Positions 10,739 to 21,130 of a stretch of DNA of 64,000 bases are shown piece after piece; within the stretch, counting starts at the first letter, position 1; each line of letters begins with the position of its first letter. This DNA is from Plasmodiophora brassicae. Taxonomy: Eukaryota > Endomyxa: Phytomyxea > Phytomyxea > Plasmodiophorida. The stretch lies in NCBI GenBank assembly GCA_036867785.1, contig CP145424.1, positions 248,001-312,000 on the forward strand, in the 5' to 3' direction. A program made the translations under genes and the position numbers. Below the pieces are notes generated by a model that worked only from the letters and a program-made list of their open reading frames with translations, was not told where the DNA came from and made no database searches.

Positions 10739-11395
10739 TTAGAACAGCATCGTGTCCGGTCGATGACGCTGCTTGGTGTTTGCCCTGGACGCCATACGAA
10801 GCGCGGCACACGCGACCAAGAAGGCGGCCTCGAATATCAGCAGCGGCGCCCAGGACGTGTGGACCCAGATCCAGGGGCTGCTGGCGGACGACGATGACGA
10901 CAGCGCTGGGTCCATCCACATGGTTCGCTGCGACTGGTGCAGCAGGCGTCCCAGGCCGTCGCGCAGGTCAGCCAGCTCGCGCGTGATGGCGTCAGCCTTG
11001 GGCCCGGGATCCCCACCAGACGCAGTACGCGACGACTTTGCCCCGGTGGCGACCGCCTCCCACGTCTTCTGCGTCTGGTGCAGCACCTGGGCAGCGACGT
11101 GCTCGGCACGCTGCAACGGCTCCTGTATGGGTCCCTCCAGCACGACCCTCGCGTTGTGCACGATATGCTCGACCAGGTTCTGCTCCAGCTCCCTGAGCGC
11201 CTCCGCCGTCGACCTGGCCGACGCCCTGGCGTGCGTCGCCGACACCAACTGGTCCACCTTCACATGGACGGGCCGGTGCTCCTCTATCCGTCCATGGTGG
11301 TCGAACGCCGCCCCCGTCATCGCCGCGACCGCCGCCACCAGCACCACCACCCACACGATCATCCTTCTGCCTCGATCGGAGGTTGGCGGGCCCAT
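10739..11395 (-). CDS. Small membrane protein with N- and C-terminal hydrophobic segments, unknown function
   Basis: A single-exon frame of 218 aa. The N-terminus MGPPTSDRGRR is followed by a hydrophobic helix (MIVWVVVLVAAVAAMTGAAF) that may be a signal anchor. The middle is amphipathic helix (EALRELEQNLVEHIVHNA, then ELADLRDGLGRLLHQSQ). Near the C-terminus is a second membrane segment (APLLIFEAAFLVACAALRMA) and a short basic tail. It is divergent from the gene at 11593, with about 200 bases between them. A broken copy exists at 6530-7793, and the conservation of this frame against that decay supports it as the functional member. I do not recognise a family. Confidence 0.55.
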   Translation of the reverse strand: MGPPTSDRGRRMIVWVVVLVAAVAAMTGAAFDHHGRIEEHRPVHVKVDQLVSATHARASARSTAEALRELEQNLVEHIVHNARVVLEGPIQEPLQRAEHVAAQVLHQTQKTWEAVATGAKSSRTASGGDPGPKADAITRELADLRDGLGRLLHQSQRTMWMDPALSSSSSASSPWIWVHTSWAPLLIFEAAFLVACAALRMASRANTKQRHRPDTMLF

Positions 11396-11592
11396 TGCGT
11401 AGAGCGATGGCGCCGACCAACACCATCACCACCACGTACAATGTCGCCCGGTATGGCACAGGGTGCTCTCGCCATCGTATCCGGAAGGCCAGCGACGTGA
11501 GTCATGCCTCCCCGGTCCGGATGTTCGGGATGTGTCGACGCTTGCCACCGGCAACGACACACTTGTCAAACGCGCGTCGTTGTGCGAACACC

Positions 11593-12540
11593 ATGGCGAC
11601 GATCGCGCAGCAGCAGCAGGGACACGCGACGACACCGGCGCCGCCGCCGCCGTTCAGTACCAATCCGATGGCGTTCCTCGTCGGGCTGGCGTCGCCCGAC
11701 GCCAGCGTCGTCCGCGTCTGCCTGCAGACGCTGCTGGGGCGCCTCGCCGACCTGACCGACGAGCAGTGCCAGGTCGTCGTCCAGCGCCTGCTGTCGATAT
11801 CCCATCCGGCGCTGGGCGCCAGCGTCGTGGACGCGCTCGTCACGATCCTGCCGACGCTGTCCAGCATCGACGCCGACGCGCTGGTCGCGATCGTGACGCG
11901 CGTCGACGCCGGCCACCTGTCGCCGCTCGTCCTGACCGCCGCGCTGTCGTCGCCGGCGGGCCCGGACGCGTCGCCGGCGATCACACGTCGCGCCCTGTGC
12001 ATCGCCATGCGCCTCGCCGACCTCCACCTGCTGTCCGTCGCCGTCGTCTGCTGCCCGCTCGTCAACCTCCTGTTCGACCTCGACGCGGTCATCGCCCTCG
12101 TCGAGCGGCGCCTGCACGACGACCCGGTCATGGCCGTCTCCGTCATGCACGAGCTCGTCATCCGCGTCCCCGACGTCGCCGCGCGCCTGCACCCGATGGC
12201 GTTCGCGCTGGCGGCGCGCAACCAGCACCGCCCGATGCTGATCGTCCAGGTCGGCGCCCTGCTCGCCGAGGTCGCCGATCGCGTCCCGCGGCACCTGATC
12301 GCCCTGTTCCTCGGCCAGTGCACCGAGCTCGCCTCCAGCACCGCGTTATCCGTCAACGCGCGCGTCCACCTCTACGAGGAGGCCATCCGGATCACGACCC
12401 GCCTCAGGGACGACGCCGCCGCCGTCCACCACGCGACCGCCATCGCCAAACAGGTCGCAGGCGACCCCGTCCTGCTGCATCGCCTGCGACGCCCGCTGCT
12501 GCGCCTGATCGACGACGCGCTCGACGGGCACTGCCCCTGA
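11593..12540 (+). CDS. HEAT/ARM-like helical-repeat protein, unknown function
   Basis: A single exon of 315 aa. After MATIAQQQQ and a proline-rich linker, the protein is almost wholly short amphipathic helices in pairs, for example VVRVCLQTLLGRLADLTDEQ, ASVVDALVTILPTL, DALVAIVTRVDAGHLSPLVL and VIALVERRLHDDPVMAVSVM. This is the pattern of an alpha-solenoid. Third codon positions are strongly GC-rich and the frame is clean, so it is surely coding. Its promoter and first codons were duplicated to 7700-8220. No specific family signature was recognised; a scaffold or transport subunit would be typical of the fold. Confidence 0.62.
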   Translation: MATIAQQQQGHATTPAPPPPFSTNPMAFLVGLASPDASVVRVCLQTLLGRLADLTDEQCQVVVQRLLSISHPALGASVVDALVTILPTLSSIDADALVAIVTRVDAGHLSPLVLTAALSSPAGPDASPAITRRALCIAMRLADLHLLSVAVVCCPLVNLLFDLDAVIALVERRLHDDPVMAVSVMHELVIRVPDVAARLHPMAFALAARNQHRPMLIVQVGALLAEVADRVPRHLIALFLGQCTELASSTALSVNARVHLYEEAIRITTRLRDDAAAVHHATAIAKQVAGDPVLLHRLRRPLLRLIDDALDGHCP

Positions 12541-12619
12541 CCATTCCCAAACACAATACAGCGACCAGGGCCCACGCTCTGCCCAGCGGATTCGATCGAT
12601 ACGGTGTACCCGTTGTAGG

Positions 12620-13636
12620 ATGGCGAAGCGGAAGCGGTCGCCGCCCGGCGCCCTGTTCCGCCATCAGCTGCTGGCGGTCGCCACGAAACGTCGTCGACGT
12701 TGCGCCGGGCGCTGGGCGACGATCGGCGACTGGCTGTGGGTCGACGTGCTGTCGTTCCTGGAGCTGGGCGACCTGCTCTGCAGGGTGGCGCCCAGCTGCC
12801 ACCGGTTCGCGTCGCTCGTCTACGACGGCGACCTGCTGGGGCGGCAGCGCACGCTGGACCTGTCGGCGGTGCCCAGGCAGATGGCCCGGCGCGACCAGCA
12901 CGCCCTGTTCGGCCGCCTGCCCCAGGTCGACACGCTGATCGGGTACGCGCCCGTCACGACGAACGCGACGCTGACGATGGTGCCCGACACGTTGACGCGG
13001 CTGCACGTCGCCGGGTGCACACTGCTGACCGACATTGGCCTGGGCGTCGTCGCCCAGCACTGCTCGCTGACGTCCGTCGTCCTGGACGACTGCCCGATCA
13101 CCGACCGGTCCATACGGCTGCTGGCGCTGTACTGCAAGGCGATGCAGGCGCTGTCGGTGAAGGCGTGCAAGCACCTGACGGACACGGCGGCGTCGTACAT
13201 GGCGACGATGACGCGGCTCACTGACGTCAACGTGGCCGACTGCGACGCGATCACCGATGCGGGCGTCCTGCAATTCCAGCGGCTGCCGCGCCTGGCGGCG
13301 CTGTCGGTGGCGGGCCTTCGCGTCGACCACCAGACCGTCCTGCTGGTCTGCAGCCGCCAGCGGCCGAACCTGCGCCACCTGGACCTGAGGGACTGCCCGA
13401 CGATCCGCAACGAGGACGCGCGCGCCCTGCGCGTCCTGTTCCCGTTCGTCACGGTGCAGTACGGCAAGGGGGCGCGGCACCGCCGCCGATCCGCCTGGTG
13501 GTGCTCCGGGCTGATCCCGCCGGTCGCCCTGATGACGATCGCCGTGCTGGGCGCCGACTACCCGACGCTGAACGCCATCACCGGCGTCGCCGCCGCCAGC
13601 TACGTCCTGGCGCAGGCCATCAAATGCATACAATGA
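12620..13636 (+). CDS. F-box/leucine-rich-repeat protein with C-terminal membrane helix
   Basis: 338 aa in one exon. Residues of about 34-70 look like an F-box (WLWVDVLSFLELGDLLCRVA, followed by SCHRFASLVYDGDLL). Residues of about 125-275 hold five or six cysteine-containing LRRs of the FBXL type (LTRLHVAGCTLLTDIGLGVV, MQALSVKACKHLTDTAA, LTDVNVADCDAITDAGVLQF, LRHLDLRDCPTIRNEDA). The C-terminus has a hydrophobic span (LIPPVALMTIAVLGADYP and on), which is unusual for an SCF substrate receptor and suggests a membrane-tethered one. FBXL proteins bring substrates to SKP1-CUL1 ubiquitin ligases. The substrate is unknown. Confidence 0.75.
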   Translation: MAKRKRSPPGALFRHQLLAVATKRRRRCAGRWATIGDWLWVDVLSFLELGDLLCRVAPSCHRFASLVYDGDLLGRQRTLDLSAVPRQMARRDQHALFGRLPQVDTLIGYAPVTTNATLTMVPDTLTRLHVAGCTLLTDIGLGVVAQHCSLTSVVLDDCPITDRSIRLLALYCKAMQALSVKACKHLTDTAASYMATMTRLTDVNVADCDAITDAGVLQFQRLPRLAALSVAGLRVDHQTVLLVCSRQRPNLRHLDLRDCPTIRNEDARALRVLFPFVTVQYGKGARHRRRSAWWCSGLIPPVALMTIAVLGADYPTLNAITGVAAASYVLAQAIKCIQ

Positions 13637-13734
13637 TGTGTCGTGTCTGTTACGCACCGTGTGCCGCGGCCAACGCCATCTGGGTTGGCGCTCGAGCGCG
13701 CGTGTTTGTCGGGTGGGTGTCTTGGGGGGCGACT

Positions 13735-13896
13735 GGGGCGGTGACGACAGCCAACTGGTGGCGCCTTGCAGCTCGCACGCAGTCGCACTGGGGCGGTGAC
13801 GACAGTCAACTGGTGGCGCCTTGCAGCTCGCACGCAGTCGCACTGGGGCGGTGACGACAGTCAACTCGTGGCGCCTTGCAGCTCGCACGCAGTCGC
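13735..13896. repeat. 55-base tandem repeat, three copies
   Basis: The unit begins GGGGCGGTGACGACAG and contains GGCGCCTTGCAGCTCGCACG. The three copies are nearly identical. The array lies 90-250 bases upstream of the CCT7 start and so inside its probable promoter. Each copy contains TGACGACA, so it could serve as repeated regulator sites. Confidence 0.9.
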
Positions 13897-13982
13897 TCAA
13901 TACCGTAAATAGACGTATCGGCGATAGTCCGTGGCGGTGTGCGTTGCTCGATTGGCCCAACGGCGGTCGTCGATCCGTCATC

Positions 13983-15836
13983 ATGATGCAGCCGACCATT
14001 ATCCTGCTGAAGGAGGGCACCGACAAGTCCCAGGGCAAGCCGCAGCTGATCTCGAACATCAACGCCGTGCAGGCCGTCACCGACATCCTCAAGACGACGC
14101 TCGGCCCGCGCGGCATGGATAAACTCATCCACAACAAGGAGGGTCGGTTGCCGCCTGCCCGCCGCCGTCGGCTACGTGATCCGTTAACCCCTCCCCCGTC
14201 GGACCAGGTGTCACGATCTCCAACGACGGCGCCACGATTATCAAACTGCTGGACATTGTCCACCCCGCGGCGAAGACGCTCGTCGACGTCGCCAAATCGC
14301 AGGACGACGAGGTCGGCGATGGGACGACCAGCGTGTGCCTTCTGGCCGGTAAGTACCGCCGACGTTGTGTTCGTACGGTTCGCACCTGCTCATATGATAG
14401 TGGTGCAGGCGAACTCCTGAAGGTCGCCAAGCCGTTCGTCGAGGATGGCGTTCACCCGCAGGTCATCATCCGCGCGTACCGTCAGGCGCTTCAGGCCGCG
14501 CTGGACAAGATCCAAGGTTGCCAATCGTTGCTCGTTGTCGTCTGCTGAGCGCCGCCGTGACTAACGGTTCGCCCAGACCTGGCCGTCCAGGTCAACACGG
14601 AGGGATGCGATCAGCGCCAGATGCTGGAGCGATGCGCCGAGACGTCGCTGAACTCGAAGCTGATCTGCGACTACAAGTCGTTCTTCGCGCCCCTGATCGT
14701 CGACGCGATCATGTCGCTGGACCCGGCCGAGCTGAACCTGGACCTGATCGGCATGAAGAAGATCAACGGCGGGTCTGTCACCGATTGCTTCCTCGTGAGG
14801 GGCGTCGCCTTCAAGAAGACGTTCAGCTACGCCGGCTTCGAGCAGCAGCCGAAACTGTTCAAGCAGCCGAAGATTGCCGCGCTGAACGTCGAGCTCGAGC
14901 TGAAGTCGGAGAAGGAGAACGCCGAGGTCCGCATCTCGAACCCGGAGCAGTACCAGTCGATTGTCGATGCCGAATGGAAGATCATCTACGACAAGCTGGA
15001 GCTGATCGCGAAGAGCGGCGCCAAGATTGTCCTGTCGCGGCTCCCGATCGGCGACCTGGCGACCCAGTTCTTCGCGGACCGTGACATCCACTGCTCCGGG
15101 CGTGTCCCGCTGGACGACCTCAAGCGTGTTTGCCAGGTGCGTCTGACGCCGTCATGTCACATCATCGTCCCCGTCTAACCGTACTGCCCCGCAGGCGACT
15201 GGCGCCAAGATCCAGACGAGCCTGCAGAATATCAACGAATCGGTCCTGGGGTCCTGCGAGCTGTTTGAGGAGAAGCAGATTGGGTCGGAGCGGTACAACG
15301 TGTTCACAGGGTGCCCGACGGCGAAGACGGCCACGCTGATCCTCCGCGGCGGCGCCGAGCAATTCATCGCCGAGACCGAACGCTCGCTGCACGATGCGAT
15401 CATGATCGTGAAGCGGACGCTCCAGCACAAGAGTGTCGTTGGGGGTGCGGGCGCGATCGAAATGGAACTGTCGCGTTACCTGCGCGAGTACGCCTCCAAG
15501 ATCAAGGACAAGCGCCAGCTCATCATTGCGGCGTACGCGCGCGCTCTGGAAGTCATCCCCAGCCAGCTGTCGCACAACGCCGGGTTCGACAGCACCGACA
15601 TCGTGTCGGCTCTGCGGGCCGCCCACGCCAACGGCAAACGATGGGAGGGCGTCGACATCGACAACAGCGGCACCGTCGACGCGTTCCAAAGCTTCATCTG
15701 GGAGCCGGCGCTCGTCAAGCAGAACGCACTGGCGGCAGCGACCGAAGCCGCCTGCGTCATCATGTCTGTGGACGAAACGATCCGGAACCCGAAGAGCGAA
15801 GGCCTGCCCGACCAGGGGCGCCCGCAGATGATGTAA
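13983..15836 (+). CDS. CCT7: Cytosolic chaperonin subunit CCT-eta (TCP-1 eta)
   Basis: Exons 13983-14142, 14208-14348, 14409-14516, 14577-15136 and 15195-15836 sum to 1611 bases, giving 536 aa, as expected for CCT7. Diagnostic parts are the start [20 protein letters not shown], the ATP-site blocks [19 protein letters not shown] and [11 protein letters not shown], the apical region, and the equatorial end with [14 protein letters not shown] and [19 protein letters not shown] is the hetero-octameric ring chaperonin that folds actin, tubulin and WD40 proteins in the cytosol. Introns are 58-65 bases. The start follows a 55-base repeat array. Confidence 0.95.
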
Positions 15837-16004
15837 CTGAGGAACGGTTCGCGACGAGCGCGCACGGATATCCCTTGACTAAAACGAAGGTCACTGAAGG
15901 CCCGTCCGCGGCCTCAACAACAACGGCCGAGCGAGCGAGTCACGCCACAGTGCGACCCGACCGCTGACTGTGGGGCGCGCGCCCCCCCTGCATTCGCTCG
16001 ATCG

Positions 16005-16466
16005 ATGACGCGCTTCTGCGGCTGTGTGCCACCGTTCACGGCGCTGGTCAGCTTTGCGGTGCTGGCGTTCACCCGGGCGGCCCTGTACGCGTTCGCGGCC
16101 GCGAGGTACCCCGAAGTCGACAGCGTACTCGCCCGCGTCCTTCTGGGCGTCCTGGCCGCCGGAGAGATCGCGCAGTGCATCGTCATCGCGCTCGCCATCC
16201 AGAATCGCAAACCGTTCGCTGGCGCCATCGCGTTGAGGGTCGTCCTTATGGGGCTCTGGGTTGCGCTGTTCGTCGTGATCTACGTGGGGGCGATACCGGT
16301 ACGCCTGCGATCTGCGGCGGCGTCGGTTACCGAGGTGTACTGGTCCTGGGTGCTGGGCTGCCTCTCGTTTGCGATCACGCGCATCGTCGACGTCTACGAG
16401 CTCATCGTCCTGGTGCGGTACACGGCACCGAACTCGCGGACGAGATCCGCTATTCTACGACAATAA
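16005..16466 (+). CDS. Small four-helix membrane protein, unknown
   Basis: 153 aa in one exon. Four hydrophobic stretches are visible, at about residues 8-28, 43-66, 72-94 and 108-142, with an end SRTRSAILRQ. The frame is GC3-rich and clean. The first exon may be longer. The size and four-span pattern recall the small membrane protein at 24500-25090, but no sequence similarity is obvious. I recognise no family. Confidence 0.5.
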   Translation: MTRFCGCVPPFTALVSFAVLAFTRAALYAFAAARYPEVDSVLARVLLGVLAAGEIAQCIVIALAIQNRKPFAGAIALRVVLMGLWVALFVVIYVGAIPVRLRSAAASVTEVYWSWVLGCLSFAITRIVDVYELIVLVRYTAPNSRTRSAILRQ

Positions 16467-16564
16467 CGCGAGGCGTGGTCCCTAAATTCGCAATGCATTG
16501 ACGAGTCGGTAACGAGCGAAGGAATGCGGTGCGGGCTGGCCAGGCGCACGATATGCTTAACGGG

Positions 16565-18212
16565 CTAGCGCAATTCGGCGACGTAATTCGACGGGATCCA
16601 ACCCTTTCTCAGGACGCCTTCTTGGCTGCAGAGCTGGCCGAACCACCATTTCGAGTCCGGCTGCACAGACAACGGTCAGCAGGGGCACGTTCAAACGGGG
16701 GGGCAGACCAGCGGCACCTTGCGGATGAGCAAGTCGATCACGTCGCCCTTGCTGAAGGAGAGAAAGTTCTCTCGGGTCGACTCCAACGAGAACAACGCGG
16801 TGACTTGGCCGATGACGTCGGGCTGGGCAACTATCGGCCCGGATGTCTTGCGATGAACAGCGGACCCTGTCGGCATCCTGGAGCCAGGGTGGCCTGGTTG
16901 CTGCTTGGTCGGTTGCTGGTCGCTGGGCGAATGCGTTCGACCGGGAGCCTTGTCCGAAAACGACAACGAGTGCATCGCAGCAGGAAGAGAGGCCGGTGGC
17001 GACAGCGCCGATGATGAGCACTCCCTTAGCCACAGTACAGGTCGTACGTGGTTCGCCGTAAACTGTTCGGTAGGCCCCGCTCAAGAACGGTCTCAACGAT
17101 CTGCAGCGTCGTGGACGGCTTACAATATCCCAGTGATCTTTGTGAACGGGACGGCCTCGACACAGGTAGCTGAACTGGCGACTGCGCAGGGTGGGCATCT
17201 CGCCACACAGCTGCTCATGGAGGTCATCAAGCGGTACGCTCGGACGAACACGAACGGTGGTCACGGGGAAGGACGCGCTCTCCCACTGAACAGCAATCCG
17301 TACCACAGGGTCGGCATCTGAGCGCAGACGTCGTCAGAGAAACCCATCGTCAACCGAAACCCTCGCCGATACGACCATCGTTCGAATCCGATACGCTGCC
17401 CCCAGCGTCTCGAACAGACGGCAACTCTGACAGCGACTTCCTGCTCCCCGGCGTCGCCGACGCTAACGGCTCTTCATCGAGAATGGCTCCCCCGAACAAG
17501 TCGAAACGGCAATGCAAGCAGACTCGCACTGGGTTCTTGCCCTGTTCGGAGCGAATAAGCCGCACAGGCCAGTGATCATGGTAACTGCACCAGGCCTACC
17601 TGCTTCCGGAAGCTAGGAGGGACATCCATGGACGCTGTGCAGTCGGAGCAATGGATCGATCCACAGCAATGACATATGGCGCCTTTGCCGCAATCGCGAT
17701 CACAGATATGACAGAAGGCGTGCTTGCGAGGCAGTGACCAGACAGGCGCGTGATAATGGATCCGCCCCGCTTCGTCGACGGAGCGGCGAAGGCCCGGGCG
17801 TGACAGCTCGGTGATCCCCGGGCCCATGTGCTTATCGCGTTCGTCCACACACGACTGCACACATGCGAAGCACACGCGAACTGGGCCTGCGAACGCGCCT
17901 ACGTTGGCGTGACTGCAGCAGGCGGCATGCTCACCCGGCACTGACCTGTCTTGGCCTTCCGCCTGAATTCACCCGGGACATGGAACTTGCCGGTGCACAA
18001 CGAGCAGAACAGCTGCCCGCACAGCCTGCAATTCTGGCAACGCGATCAGCCGCGGGGCCATTGCGCACGCCCTCCCCCGCCGCCCTGCCTACGTGCGAGT
18101 GCGACCGTTGCAGGCGCTCCAGGCACCGCGTGCACTTGTTGGCATCCTCGGACCAGTCGGGCACGGCAACGTGCTTCGTCCAGGGCAGGATGGCGCGCCC
18201 GTTATCGACCAT
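16565..18212 (-). CDS. Two-FYVE, beta-grasp and SH3 adaptor protein
   Basis: Seven exons (18093-18212, 17946-18033, 17600-17886, 17373-17541, 17124-17317, 16718-17062, 16565-16660) sum to 1299 bases, 432 aa with no stop. The first FYVE finger is WSEDANKCTRCLERLQRSHSHNCRLCGQLFC, read across an intron, and ends PVRVCFACVQSC. A second zinc finger of the same spacing starts HAFCHICDRDCGKGAICHCC and ends PVRVCLHC. A beta-grasp domain (PVVRIAVQWE ... FSYLCRGRPVHKDHW ... VRPVLWLRE), PB1- or ubiquitin-like, comes next. After a proline/serine linker is an SH3 domain (VTALFSLESTRENFLSFSKG ... KWWFGQL ... GWIPSNYVAEL). FYVE fingers usually bind PI3P on endosomes, so this is a likely endosomal adaptor. 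The join at 17318-17372 is the one that makes two gene models into one. Confidence 0.72.
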
Positions 18213-18653
18213 GATCCCAACGATGCACGCCGCGCTGCTATCGGACGCGTGTCGTGACGGTAGCCGCCAACGCAAACGTTGGCGCCGCCCGCCAAAATGC
18301 GAAGTGACGCGCCCCGGTCCGGTCGATCACCCGTCGCGGTGCCACCACTACGCCCCCCACTCGGCACTGGCGCAGGGCGGCACGAGCGCACGGCGCGACT
18401 CCAAAAATCGCCACCCCGCTCAGTCGCACTTTATACGACGGTGCCCGTGCCGCCACGCCAGTCCGTTCCTGCGCTGGACTGCCGCCACATCGAGGAAACC
18501 GCGCGTTTATACTGGTAGCGCGGCGGTCTGTAGTGCAAGTGAGCCCGGTAGCGTGCGGCCAGCGAGGGGATCATACGGCAGGACGCGAGCAATCGTGGAC
18601 GATTGAGCAGCAGCAACATGCGGGTCGGTCGACGCGGGCGAAGGGTCATGTGG

Positions 18654-19163
18654 TCATCCGCCGGCGTGATCTGGACGTTCCAGGATGGGGACAATGGCGG
18701 CCTCCAGCTTGTGCCGTTTGATCGTGGCAGTGGCGCCGTCGAACGATAGACAGTGGTCGCTTAGTACGTCGCCTTTCGGCGTCCTGACCTGCAGCGACGC
18801 TGTTGGGGATCCGGCCGTCAACTCGGCCAGCAGGTCCGCCATTTCTCGTGACGTCTTCGTCCTACAAAAGACATTGCAATGACGACCACGGTGGCCCCCG
18901 GCATCCCCGACGCATTACCTCCAGGTACAGGCCTCCCCCGCCTCCACAGTCCAGGTGCCGATGGCACGATCCCGCCTGACGATTATCGGCGACGCGCCAC
19001 GAGGCGTCACGACCACCTGCATCGGCCCGCGGTCCGCCAGCACCGTCCAGCGCGCACCTCCGGGCGCCTTCCCGGGCACAGCACTGCCCGCCGGCTCGCT
19101 GTACACCTGCGACTCCAGCAACGCCACGTTCAGCGACGACGACGTTGACACCGCCGATCCCAT
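18654..19163 (-). CDS. Small protein of unknown function, two exons
   Basis: Exons 18919-19163 and 18654-18861 with a 57-base intron join in frame to 150 aa. The sequence begins MGSAVSTSSSLNVALLESQV, has beta-strand-like alternation (RWTVLADRGPMQVVVTPRG, IIVRRDRAIGTWTVE) and, after the intron, a helix (SREMADLLAELTAG). This order of strands followed by one helix would suit a PH-like fold, but the similarity is only of pattern. It is divergent from BCKDHA, sharing a 290-base promoter region. More exons beyond 18654 are possible. Confidence 0.45.
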
Positions 19164-19450
19164 CTGCCCTAGCGCCGGACACTCCGTCCGACAAGAAACG
19201 CCGCGTTTCGGCTACCGAGGGCAGTCTTCACGACGGACGTTCCGATTCCCCGCCTCGATGCGTCACGTTCCATTTTTGGATGACGCCGACGGGCGGGGCG
19301 CCCGTCGGCCCAGTGGACTGCATCCCGGGGGGCTGTAGTTCCTACCTGCGGTGCGTCGTCCATTTTTGGGTTCGTAGGGTGTTTCGCGGGGAATAGGGGG
19401 CACGGCGACAGCGGGCGCAGCCACCGTCGGCAGACGGTCATCGGTGGGCG

Positions 19451-21046
19451 ATGATGTGGCGAGCGTTGCAGTCCCGGGGCGCGCGTCGCCTGCTCTCGTC
19501 GTCGTCCGTCGAGTACTACCCGGGCGTCAAGCTGACGGCGTTCACGAACGAGATGGCGTTCCAGAGCGCCCGGTGCGACATCCCGACGTACCGTGTCGTG
19601 GACGAAGACGGCAAGCTCCTGAACGCGAGCCACAACGTCCAGGTCGGGCGGATCACTGCGCAGGCAACGCCGAATCCGTCATCTGACACGCGCCGGGTAG
19701 GTCGACAACGGCACCCTCGTTGAAATCTACCAAGGCATGAACCGCTTACGGGTCCTCGACACGATATTCTGTAAGGCCCTCGGCCATGATCACGTGCAGT
19801 GCGCCCTCTGAACATGGCCGTCTGTAGATGACATTCAGCGCCAGGGGCGTATCTCGTTCTACGTAATCGGGCGGCAGCTTTGTGATCCGTTGCTGGCTCT
19901 GCTGACATTGGCGGATGCAGATGACAAGCACGGGGGAAGAAGGGCTCCAGTTCGGGTCGGCGGCGGCCCTGGCCCCCGATGACGTTGTCTACGGCCAGTG
20001 TACGTCTCCCTTTATCTCATCAGTGGGTAGGCTTTGCCCGGTGACATGCTGTGAGTCAGATCGGGAGCCGGGCGTGATCATGTGGCGCGGGTTCACGCTG
20101 GACCAGTTCGCGTCGCAGTGCTTCGCGGCCCACGACGACCTCGGCAAAGGGCGGCAGATGCCCGTCCACTACGGCAGTGCCGAGTTGCACTACCACACCA
20201 TCTCGTCGCCCCTGGCAACGCAGATCCCGCAGGCCACCGGCGCCGCCTACGCCATGAAACGTGACAAACAAGGTCCTTCCTCCATCGCATGTCCCGGGCC
20301 CCCCTCAGGCGACTGACCGGGCGAGGTTGGATAGGGCGCTGTGTCATATGCTACTTTGGGGACGGCGCTGCATCGGAAGGCGATTTCCACCCAGCGTTGA
20401 ACTTTGCGGCGACCCTGGATTGCCCCGTTCTCTTCTTCTGCCGTAACAACGGGTACGCGATCAGCACGCCCATCGCCGATCAATATCGGGGCGATGGCGT
20501 TGCGCCTCGTGCCGTTGGGTACGGCATCGAGGCGGTGCGAGTCGACGGCAACGACGTCCTTGCATGCTACGAGGTTACCAAGGAGGCGCGCCGACGCGCC
20601 GTCGAGGAGAACCGTCCGATCCTCATTGAGGCCATGTCGTACCGGCGTGGGCACCATTCCACAAGCGACGACTCCACAGCGTTGGCCACCGGAAGCGTCC
20701 TCGGATGGTCGCAGCGCGGTCTAACCGTCGATTCAGGTACCGATCAGCGGAAGAGATCCAGTCGTGGCAAGAGGGCGATGACCCGCTGCGGCGGCTGCGA
20801 ATGTTCCTGGAAGAACGAGGGCTTTGGGACCAGGACAAGGAGAAGTCGCTGCTGGACACGACGCGTCGGCAGATTATTGACGCGGTGAAGGTCGCCGAGG
20901 CGAAGAAGAAGCCCAGCATCGAGGAGCTGTTCACCGATGTGTACGCCGACGTGCCTCACCACCTGCAGAAGCAACGCGCTCAGCTCCAGCAGCATCTCGC
21001 CAAGTACCCGGACGTCTACAACATCGATGACGTTTACCAGTCGTAG
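19451..21046 (+). CDS. BCKDHA: Branched-chain 2-oxoacid dehydrogenase E1 component, alpha subunit
   Basis: Seven exons (19451-19642, 19701-19770, 19828-19862, 19921-19999, 20060-20272, 20326-20680, 20737-21046) sum to 1254 bases, 417 aa. The N-terminus [20 protein letters not shown] is arginine/serine-rich, as expected of a mitochondrial presequence. Family blocks are [56 protein letters not shown] and [19 protein letters not shown]. The thiamine-diphosphate motif [18 protein letters not shown] is followed by [13 protein letters not shown] and, in the phosphorylation loop, [13 protein letters not shown]. The enzyme decarboxylates the oxoacids of valine, leucine and isoleucine in mitochondria. 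The exon of 35 bases is very small. All joins keep frame. Confidence 0.95.
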
Positions 21047-21130
21047 CCACGGTCGTCGTCATAAAACGAGTGGATAACGAAGACGCAGCCTGGAGAGGCC
21101 GACGTATATTACGAGGTGTACACGGTGAGC

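Noticed and set aside
10773-11402. Plus-strand frame over the membrane gene at 10739-11395
   Set aside because: The minus strand is preferred because it gives a coherent helix pattern, two membrane segments and a start conserved with the copy at 7793. The plus product has no such features.
11463-12938. A 491-codon plus-strand frame overlapping the helical-repeat gene
   Set aside because: Arg/Ala/Pro-rich product typical of an out-of-frame GC-rich gene, and it runs through the real stop and the next gene's start.
12404-14263. A 619-codon minus-strand frame opposite the F-box/LRR gene
   Set aside because: It is the antisense shadow of the F-box/LRR and CCT7 exons and the 55-base repeats; the plus strand has recognisable domains.
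17124-18212. Separate FYVE gene ending at 17350 and separate SH3 gene
   Set aside because: The stop at 17350 lies inside a 55-base intron with good donor, branch and acceptor, and the join keeps frame through two further introns into the SH3 domain.
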